NCBI GenBank assembly: GCA_012799845.1
Contig: JAAZKL010000045.1
Location: 1-6,269 of the forward strand
DNA: 6,269 nucleotides
Reading direction: 5' to 3'
Origin: Clostridiaceae bacterium
GTDB taxonomy: Bacteria; Bacillota; Clostridia; Acetivibrionales; DTU013
Position numbers and translations under genes: made by a program. The notes beneath the pieces are model-generated. The model made no database searches. It was given only the letters and a program-made list of their open reading frames with translations, and was not told where the DNA came from. Of this stretch, positions 1 through 5,210 are shown in pieces (position 1 is the first letter of the stretch; every line of letters starts with the position of its first letter).

Positions 1-6
1 GTAGTC

Positions 7-1014
7 ATGAGTCAGCTGACAGTACCAAAAGGTTATAAACCGCTTCTGAGCCTTTATGAGACCCAGGTGGCAATCGGACGGATAAAGAGGATATTCGAGG
101 ACAACCTCGGCAAAGCACTTAACCTGAAAAGGGTCTCGGCACCGTTGTTCGTACCCGCAAATACGGGAATAAACGACGATCTGAACGGCATTGAACGCCC
201 TGTGGAGTTCGATATCAAGGAGACCAAAACCTGTGCCCAGGTCGTTCAGTCACTGGCAAAGTGGAAGCGCCTGGCGCTGCACAGGTACGGGTTTTCAGCC
301 GGTGAAGGGATATATACCGATATGAATGCGATACGACGTGACGAAGATATGGACAATCTCCATTCGATATATGTCGACCAGTGGGACTGGGAGAAAGTTA
401 TCAGCCGCGGAGAGAGAAACGAGGAAACGCTTAAGGATACGGTCAGGAAAATCGTCGGCGCAATATGCGATACACTGGAAGAGATCAGGAAACTGTATCC
501 GGTCCTTACAACAGACCTTACAAGAGAAGTTGCATTTGTAACGACCCAGGAGCTGGAAGACATGTACCCGGCGCTTACTCCAAAGGAGCGCGAACACGAA
601 TACCTGAAAGAACACAGGACGGTCTTCATCATGCAGATCGGAGATGTGCTGAAATCCGGCGCAAGACATGACGGAAGAGAACCCGACTATGACGACTGGA
701 AACTGAATGGCGATATCATGTTCTGGAACGACATACTGCAGTGCGCTTTTGAGATATCTTCCATGGGGATCCGCGTCGACAGCAAATCCCTGGATGAACA
801 GCTTTCCAAAGCAGGGTGCGGCGACCGGCGCAAATTCATGTTCCACAGGATGCTTCTCAATGACGAACTTCCATTGACGATGGGCGGCGGGATAGGACAA
901 TCGAGGCTTTGCATGCTTCTGCTGCAAAAAGCCCATGTCGGTGAAGTCCAGGTATCGGTTTGGGACCAGGATACAATTGATGGATGTGAAGCGGCAGGTA
1001 TAAAACTGCTCTGA
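7..1014 (+). CDS. asnA: Aspartate--ammonia ligase (ammonia-dependent asparagine synthetase, AsnA)
   Basis: Cytoplasmic enzyme that makes asparagine from aspartate, ammonia and ATP, giving AMP and PPi. The family has a class II aminoacyl-tRNA-synthetase-like fold. The 335-residue product is close to the usual length of about 330. The family signatures appear in order: SLAKWKR (82-88), AGEGIYTDMNAIRRDED (98-114), HSIYVDQWDWEKV (119-131), RHDGREPDYDDW (220-231), LNGDIMFWN (233-241), SSMGIRVD (251-258) and the glycine-rich GGGIGQSR (293-300) near the C-terminus. These cover the ATP and aspartate sites, and no key block is missing. The ATG at 7 is consistent with full-length homologues, but only six bases precede it, so neither the ribosome binding site nor the promoter can be seen. 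glnN follows 80 bases downstream on the same strand with no terminator between, so co-transcription is likely. AsnA uses free ammonia, which fits its pairing with glutamine synthetase. Identity is secure. Confidence 0.97.
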   Translation: MSQLTVPKGYKPLLSLYETQVAIGRIKRIFEDNLGKALNLKRVSAPLFVPANTGINDDLNGIERPVEFDIKETKTCAQVVQSLAKWKRLALHRYGFSAGEGIYTDMNAIRRDEDMDNLHSIYVDQWDWEKVISRGERNEETLKDTVRKIVGAICDTLEEIRKLYPVLTTDLTREVAFVTTQELEDMYPALTPKEREHEYLKEHRTVFIMQIGDVLKSGARHDGREPDYDDWKLNGDIMFWNDILQCAFEISSMGIRVDSKSLDEQLSKAGCGDRRKFMFHRMLLNDELPLTMGGGIGQSRLCMLLLQKAHVGEVQVSVWDQDTIDGCEAAGIKLL

Positions 1015-1046
1015 GAATCAGCATTATTGATTAAGAACTGCTCTGA
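1004..1046. repeat. 11-bp direct repeat across the asnA-glnN junction
   Basis: AACTGCTCTGA occurs at 1004-1014, where it includes the asnA TGA stop, and again at 1036-1046 in the intergenic spacer, a 32-base offset. Flanking bases do not match, so it may be a remnant of a local duplication or chance. Otherwise the 80-base spacer holds only the glnN ribosome binding site. I see no convincing promoter or terminator in it: the TTGATT at 1027-1032 has no good -10 partner. Confidence 0.5.
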
Positions 1047-1081
1047 TGTTATCGCTTGATTTCGTCTGTATTTTATTGTAA

Positions 1082-1089
1082 AGAAGGTG
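1082..1089 (+). promoter_or_regulatory. Ribosome binding site of glnN
   Basis: AGAAGGTG lies at 1082-1089, with the AGAAGG part ending 7 bases before the ATG at 1095. It decides the start: the in-frame upstream codon at 1056 would place this site inside the coding region and would add 13 residues unlike the family N-terminus. The protein therefore begins MVNGNISELFG. Confidence 0.75.
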
Positions 1090-1094
1090 TAAAT

Positions 1095-2934
1095 ATGGTA
1101 AATGGAAATATATCGGAACTCTTTGGCAGTATGGTATTCGGAGACGCGGTAATGAAAGAACGCCTGCCGAAGGAGATCTACAACGCCCTGAGAAAAACCA
1201 TTGAAAAAGGCACTCACCTGGAACTCGACGTGGCAAATGTGGTGGCGACTGTCATGAAAGACTGGGCGATCGAGAAAGGCGCGACTCATTTTACCCACTG
1301 GTTCCAGCCCATGACAGGCGTGACTGCCGAAAAGCATGACAGTTTCATTACACCGGACGGCCGCGGCAGGGCTATCATGGAGTTCTCAGGCAAAGCGCTC
1401 GTAAAAGGCGAACCTGACGCATCCAGCTTCCCTTCAGGCGGGCTGCGGTCTACTTTCGAGGCAAGGGGATACACAGCATGGGATCCGACTTCCTATGCTT
1501 TCGTAAAAGGCAATACACTGTACATTCCCACAGCTTTCTGTTCATACAGCGGAGAAGCCCTGGACAAAAAGACGCCTCTCCTGCGGTCCATGCAGGCTCT
1601 CAACAGGCAGGCGCTTCGTATCCTGCGTTTATTCGGCGTGACCGACGCTAAACGCGTCCTGTCATCGGTCGGACCCGAACAGGAGTATTTCCTGGTCGAC
1701 AGGGACGTATACCTGAAAAGGCCCGACCTTATATGCTGCGGCAGGACGCTTTTCGGCGCCAGGCCGCCTAAAGGCCAGGAGATGGAAGACCATTACTTCG
1801 GCAGCATCAAGCAAAGGGTTTCTGCGTTTATGAAGGAACTTAACGAGGAACTGTGGAAACTTGGGGTCTACGCAAAGACAGAACATAACGAGGTCGCTCC
1901 GGCGCAGCATGAACTCGCCCCCATTTACAGCGAAGCCAACGTCGCTACAGACCACAACCAGATAATGATGGAAATGATGAAGACAATAGCCGCAAAGCAC
2001 AACCTCGCATGCCTCCTGCACGAAAAGCCTTTCGCAGGGATAAATGGCAGCGGGAAGCACGTCAACTGGTCCATCTCGACCGATACGGGAGTCAACCTGC
2101 TGGAACCGGGAGACACGCCGTTTGAAGACGCACAGTTCCTGCTGTTCCTTGTGGCAGTCATCAAGGCGGTGGACGACTACCAGGATATGCTGCGTGTCTC
2201 GGTCGCAAGCGCAGGCAACGATCATCGTACTCAACTCCATAGTGGCCGACGTGCTGTCGCAGTTCGCGGAAGAGCTTGAAAACAGCACTGATTTCAGGGG
2301 AGACCTGGCCAGGCTGATAAAGCGTACTATAAAAGAACACAAGCGCATCATATTCAACGGCAACGGCTATGACGCCTCATGGGTCGAGGAAGCCGAGCGC
2401 AGGGGCCTGTCCAACCTGAAGACCACCCCCGAAGCTCTGCCGGCGTTCATACACCCCAGGAACGTTGATATGTTTGTCCGCCATGGAGTTTTCACAGAGC
2501 ATGAGATCCATTCACGCTGTGAGATCATGCTTGAGAACTACTCGAAGACCATCAGGATCGAAGCTCTCACGATGGCAGACATGGTAAACAAGTATGTGAT
2601 CCCCGCCGTGATAAGCTACCAGAACGAACTCGCCGAACTGGTGCTCAACAAGAAGGCTGTAAGCAGCGACATCGGGACATCCCTGGAAGAGAGCCTCCTG
2701 GGCAGGATCTCCGGGCTGTCGGCGGAGTTGGGGAAAAGACTGGATCATCTGACCGATCAGACGCAGGCAGTCAGGGAGATAACGGACACCCTGGCCGGCG
2801 CACAGGCATATCGCGAAAAGGTATTTGCGGCAATGAACGACCTGCGGATGATCGTCGATGAACTCGAACTGATCACAGGCAGCAGGCACTGGACGCTGCC
2901 GACCTACACGGATATCCTTTACAGTGTGATATAG
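1095..2934 (+). pseudogene. glnN: Type III glutamine synthetase (GlnN), interrupted by an out-of-frame internal deletion
   Basis: An intact homologue would make glutamine from glutamate, ammonia and ATP as a large dodecamer. The first 378 codons (1095-2228) are normal GSIII. Visible motifs are HFTHWFQPMTG (65-75), GPEQEYFLVD (193-202), KTEHNEVAPAQHELAPIY (261-278), NGSGKHVNWS (317-326) and SVASAGNDHR (369-378). After NDHR the frame runs into 16 unrelated codons and a stop at 2277-2279. The gene resumes in the next frame at 2227 with VLNSIVADVLSQF and continues for 235 codons of typical GSIII C-terminus to the TAG at 2932-2934. Between the two parts the family carries roughly 80-90 residues (LGANEAPPA through the NRTSPFAFTGNKFEFR block to the AGPN segment). 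None of this is found in any frame here, so this is a deletion of about 250 bases and not a single-base slip. The lost block holds active-site arginine and glutamate residues, so neither fragment should be active. Whether the deletion is biological or an assembly collapse cannot be told from the sequence. Confidence 0.9.
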
Positions 2935-2984
2935 GCGGCCCGGATCGTGCAACCAAATAAACAAACGGAAATGATATCTTCATC

Positions 2985-3039
2985 AAAAAGGGAAAACCCG
3001 CAGCCGAGCCAATAAACGCTCGTTACCGCAGGTTTTCCC
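2985..3039 (-). terminator. Intrinsic terminator of the gdhA/DapF-like unit
   Basis: Read on the - strand, the arm GGGAAAACC (3039-3031) pairs perfectly with GGTTTTCCC (2998-2990). The interior continues the stem with GC pairs and G-U wobbles, a small AA bulge and an inner GAGC/GCTC helix around the loop GTTTATTG. Five T residues follow at once (2989-2985). The orientation therefore serves the leftward DapF-like gene, whose stop is 53 bases upstream. On the + strand no T-tract follows the stem, so it is a poor terminator for glnN, although it may slow convergent transcription. Confidence 0.88.
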
Positions 3040-3063
3040 CTGAGCAACACATCCCTTTATAAG

Positions 3064-3082
3064 CAACTCACAACGTGAGTTG
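3064..3082. other. Short perfect inverted repeat in the 3' untranslated region of the DapF-like gene
   Basis: CAACTCAC (3064-3071) and GTGAGTTG (3075-3082) form an 8-bp perfect stem around a 3-base loop. It lies between the DapF-like stop codon and the main terminator. No T-tract follows on either strand, so it is not a terminator by itself. It may be an RNA-stabilising hairpin, or chance. Confidence 0.4.
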
Positions 3083-3092
3083 TCACCTGTGT

Positions 3093-3584
3093 CTACAGCA
3101 AGTCAGCCGGTCCTGTGAGAGAAACCATGTCTGCCCTCCTGTTCCATTCCACCCGGAACACATTCTGACCCATGCGGACATCCACTTCGCTTGCCTGCAC
3201 CCTGTGGAGCATCATTGCCGTAACCCCTGCCACACAGGCTGCTTCAGCAGTGAAATCAGTCTCTCCTTTCCCAGGATGCCAAAGGCACGCCTTAACGGTT
3301 CCACTGTCCAGAACCTGTATAAAAACTATGCTTGCACCCTTTGGAAACAGGCTGTGCGTACCCAGAGCCGAGCCTGTGTTCCGAACATCCACATTGTCGA
3401 CGTCATCCACGAATACTGCACCATGAGGCGATCCAAAAGACATTGCCGTGACTTTCCAGCACTCGCCGTTTATCATGAACGGATCGTTGATACAATTCGG
3501 TGTCGCTTTGTGCTCCACCGGTATGAGGCATGGAGTCATTACGGGCTTTCCTAATGAAATGGTCTTGTTGATTGTTGCAGTCAT
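3093..3584 (-). CDS. Stand-alone C-terminal lobe of a diaminopimelate epimerase (DapF)-like protein, probably non-catalytic
   Basis: The 163-residue product matches only the second lobe of DapF, which normally has two similar lobes and about 270-280 residues. Recognisable pieces are ISLGKPVMTP (9-18, beta-strand entry of lobe two), MSFGSPHGAVFVDDVD (48-63, family GNPH), HSLFPKGASIVFIQV (77-91, family FPxxxNxxFxQ), LWHPGKGETDFTAEAAC (101-117, family ERGAGETxACGTGAC) and VEWNRRADMVSLTGPA (145-160). Against that pattern the catalytic Cys is Thr112, the glutamate before RGAGE is His103, the arginine is Pro104, and the substrate-binding asparagines of GNPH and FPxxxN are serines. The usual epimerase reaction is therefore unlikely. 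The start is ATG at 3584, with AGGAGG 7 bases upstream; the in-frame TTG at 3605 lies before that site. It is 145 bases downstream of gdhA on the same strand and ends before a strong terminator, so it is probably co-transcribed with gdhA. Its role is unknown. It could also be a decaying remnant, but the intact frame and good ribosome binding site argue against that. Confidence 0.75.
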   Translation of the reverse strand: MTATINKTISLGKPVMTPCLIPVEHKATPNCINDPFMINGECWKVTAMSFGSPHGAVFVDDVDNVDVRNTGSALGTHSLFPKGASIVFIQVLDSGTVKACLWHPGKGETDFTAEAACVAGVTAMMLHRVQASEVDVRMGQNVFRVEWNRRADMVSLTGPADLL

Positions 3585-3591
3585 ATTATCG

Positions 3592-3597
3592 CCTCCT
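3592..3597 (-). promoter_or_regulatory. Ribosome binding site of the DapF-like gene
   Basis: A perfect AGGAGG on the - strand ends 7 bases before the ATG at 3584. It fixes the start at the beginning of the C-terminal lobe and shows that this half-protein has its own translation initiation. It is not simply the tail of a longer coding region. Confidence 0.85.
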
Positions 3598-3687
3598 TCA
3601 GACAAAACTTCATTTACTTTGTTAACTCACATCCTGGCTCCGGTCCCTGCCCTGGTCCCCGCCATGAGGCTTAACTTCAGCCATTGA

Positions 3688-3735
3688 TTTGACTTAGACT
3701 TAGACTTAGACTTAAGCTTTAACTTAAACTTAAAC
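3688..3735 (-). repeat. Eight-unit degenerate hexanucleotide repeat at the gdhA stop codon
   Basis: On the - strand, from 3735 to 3688, the units are GTTTAA, GTTTAA, GTTAAA, GCTTAA, GTCTAA, GTCTAA, GTCTAA, GTCAAA. The first unit contains the last gdhA codon (GTT) and its TAA stop. Because the period is a multiple of three, most units repeat an in-frame TAA, so readthrough would meet several more stops. The array is AT-rich, unlike the coding sequence around it. It is not clearly a hairpin or a terminator. The rest of the spacer to the DapF-like gene (3687-3598) shows no clear promoter or stem-loop. Confidence 0.85.
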
Positions 3736-5061
3736 TATGCCCTGCCTCATCATCGCGTCAGCAATCTTCTTGAATCCGGCAACATTCGCCCCAACGACGA
3801 AATTGTCTTCCTGCCCGACTTCTTTCGCAACACTGGAGATGTTGTCGTAAATATTTATCATTATCTCCCTGAGCTTTCTGTCCACCTTCTCAAAGCTCCA
3901 TGCGGTGCGAGTGGAATTCTGGCTCATCTCAAGTCCGGACACTGCGACACCGCCAGCATTTGCAGCTTTCCCGGGCACAAACAGCACCCTGTTCTCTATG
4001 AGCATTTCAGTAGCTCTCAATGTCGTCGGCATGTTCGCGCCCTCGCCGACTGCGATGACGCCATTCTTTATCAGTTCTTTCGCATCTTCCTCGTTGAGTT
4101 CGTTCTGCGTAGCGCAGGGAAGCGCGATGTCGCACTTGATGTTCCAGATGCCTTTCCCCGGAGTGTAGACCGCATTTTTGCGGTACCTGGCATACTCGGA
4201 GAGCCTGCCGCGCCTGACTTCCTTGATCTCCCTGACGACCTGGAGGTCTATGCCTTCAGCGTCATATACGAATCCGTCGGAATCTGACATGGAAACCACT
4301 TTGCCGCCCAGCTGCTGCACTTTCTCGGTCGCATATATGGCAACATTGCCTGCGCCCGATACGGCGACGGTCTTTCCTTCGATCGAGTGTCCATGCTGCC
4401 TGAGCATCTCCTCGACCAGGTACACCAGCCCGTATCCTGTGGCTTCAGTCCTGCCGAGGGATCCTCCATAGGACAGCCCCTTGCACGTGAGCACGCCGCT
4501 GAACGAATTGACGAGCCTCTTGTACTGTCCGTAGAGGTACCCTATCTCGCGCTCGCCGACGCCTATGTCACCTGCCGGAACGTCAGTGTCTTCTCCTATA
4601 TGCCTGTACAGTTCCGTCATGAAACTCTGGCAGAAGGCCATTATCTCACGTTCCGACTTGCCCTTCGGATCGAAATCCGAACCGCCTTTTCCTCCGCCGA
4701 TTGGCAGCCCTGTCAGCGAATTCTTCAGTACCTGCTCAAAGCCCAGGAATTTTATGATGCTCAGGCTGACGCTCGGGTGGAAACGCAGACCTCCTTTATA
4801 CGGGCCGATCGCGCTGTTGAACTGGACCCTGTATCCCTTATTCACCTGCACCTTCCCCGAATCATCGATCCAGGGTACGCGGAATATAATGATTCTCTCC
4901 GGTTCACAAAGCCTTTCAAGGATACCGGCCTTTTCATATTCAGGATGCGCGTCAACATAAGGCTGCAGCGAGGTAAGCACCTCGGTTGCCGCCTGATGGA
5001 ACTCAGGTTCATTTGGATTTAGCTTTATCACTTTTTCAAGTACTCTCTTTGTGTAAGACAT
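3730..5061 (-). CDS. gdhA: Glutamate dehydrogenase, hexameric type, probably NADP-dependent (GdhA)
   Basis: Cytoplasmic enzyme interconverting 2-oxoglutarate plus ammonia with glutamate, assimilatory in this family branch. The 443 residues match the usual length of about 445-450. The N-terminal substrate domain has KGYRVQFNSAIGPYKGGLRF (75-94), PIGGGKGGSDFDP (120-132, with the catalytic lysine at 125) and DVPAGDIGVG (160-169, with the catalytic aspartate at 165). The Rossmann domain has SGAGNVAIYA (235-244) and then MSDSDGF (258-264). Serine and no acidic residue straight after the second strand suggests NADP, which is an inference. PCATQNELN (315-323), GEGANMPTT (339-347) and PGKAANAGGVAVSGLEMSQN (363-382) complete the site, and the C-terminus ADAMMRQGIV is typical. 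The start is ATG at 5061, with AGGGGGT 7 bases upstream; the longer frame to 5100 would run through the leader. It has its own promoter and a structured leader, and probably co-transcribes the DapF-like gene. No lesion is seen. Confidence 0.97.
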   Translation of the reverse strand: MSYTKRVLEKVIKLNPNEPEFHQAATEVLTSLQPYVDAHPEYEKAGILERLCEPERIIIFRVPWIDDSGKVQVNKGYRVQFNSAIGPYKGGLRFHPSVSLSIIKFLGFEQVLKNSLTGLPIGGGKGGSDFDPKGKSEREIMAFCQSFMTELYRHIGEDTDVPAGDIGVGEREIGYLYGQYKRLVNSFSGVLTCKGLSYGGSLGRTEATGYGLVYLVEEMLRQHGHSIEGKTVAVSGAGNVAIYATEKVQQLGGKVVSMSDSDGFVYDAEGIDLQVVREIKEVRRGRLSEYARYRKNAVYTPGKGIWNIKCDIALPCATQNELNEEDAKELIKNGVIAVGEGANMPTTLRATEMLIENRVLFVPGKAANAGGVAVSGLEMSQNSTRTAWSFEKVDRKLREIMINIYDNISSVAKEVGQEDNFVVGANVAGFKKIADAMMRQGIV

Positions 5062-5068
5062 TACTGTA

Positions 5069-5075
5069 ACCCCCT
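5069..5075 (-). promoter_or_regulatory. Ribosome binding site of gdhA
   Basis: AGGGGGT on the - strand ends 7 bases before the ATG at 5061. It supports MSYTKRVLEK as the N-terminus over the 13-residue longer alternative. It lies 13 bases after the T-tract of the leader, close enough for leader folding to affect access. Confidence 0.7.
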
Positions 5076-5087
5076 GTCTGACCAAAC

Positions 5088-5153
5088 AAAAAAAGCGCAT
5101 ACCAGCGCACTGACTCGCGCATCAGTGCGCTGATAAACGCCTTTGTTTATCAG
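5088..5153 (-). promoter_or_regulatory. Structured gdhA leader: two overlapping palindromes and a T-tract, possible attenuator or operator
   Basis: On the - strand, CTGATAAAC (5153-5145) pairs perfectly with GTTTATCAG (5138-5130). Next, CAGCGCACTGA (5132-5122) pairs perfectly with TCAGTGCGCTG (5113-5103), an 11-bp stem. The two share bases 5130-5132, so they compete at the base. TGCGC is repeated at 5099-5095, right before seven T residues (5094-5088). The stem could therefore shift to the distal copy, or a small GCGC hairpin (5108-5105 with 5098-5095) could form next to the T-tract, making a terminator-like structure before the gdhA ribosome binding site. The first palindrome spans the expected transcription start (about 5151), so it could also be a protein operator. 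The palindromes are seen directly; the regulatory role is inferred. No known riboswitch class was recognised. Confidence 0.6.
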
Positions 5154-5157
5154 TATA

Positions 5158-5187
5158 AGTATAACAGCAGTTTTACCCTGTTGTCAA
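5158..5187 (-). promoter_or_regulatory. Sigma-70/sigma-A-type promoter of gdhA
   Basis: On the - strand there is a consensus -35, TTGACA (5187-5182), and a -10, TATACT (5163-5158), with an 18-base spacer. Transcription would start near 5151, giving a leader of about 90 bases. It lies 24 bases past the beta-galactosidase stop codon, so gdhA is transcribed independently of that gene. Confidence 0.85.
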
Positions 5188-5210
5188 TACAGCAATGCTT
5201 TATGCAATGT

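Noticed and set aside
1021..1058. Promoter for glnN with TTGATT as the -35
   Set aside because: At 17-base spacing the only -10 candidate is TATCGC, which matches the consensus in three positions. Co-transcription with asnA is simpler.
687..1337. Open frame of 216 codons on the - strand across the asnA-glnN junction
   Set aside because: It is antisense to two conserved genes and has no motif or ribosome binding site support.
2044..2220. Upstream extension of the second glnN frame as an independent gene start
   Set aside because: Before 2221 this frame overlaps conserved GSIII sequence in the other frame and encodes nothing family-like. The C-terminal fragment is only the displaced tail of glnN.
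3075..3554. Open frame of 159 codons on the + strand opposite the DapF-like gene
   Set aside because: The protein is rich in Cys, His and Arg with no family resemblance, and its start is not preceded by a good ribosome binding site. The - strand frame has DapF motifs, AGGAGG and a terminator.
3640..3661. GC-rich GGTCCC repeats as a terminator after gdhA
   Set aside because: The GGTCCC copies are direct repeats and not inverted ones, so no stem forms, and no T-tract follows on the - strand.
3622..3684. Possible 20-codon peptide on the - strand between gdhA and the DapF-like gene (starts MAEVKPHGG)
   Set aside because: It has no ribosome binding site, no resemblance to any family I know, and a length within chance.
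3688..3735. Hexamer array as a CRISPR or phage attachment site
   Set aside because: The units are only six bases with no spacers, and there is no cas, integrase or tRNA gene nearby.
4387..5022. Long open frame of 211 codons on the + strand across gdhA
   Set aside because: It lies wholly opposite the well-supported gdhA, has no recognisable motif or ribosome binding site, and reflects codon bias of the true gene.
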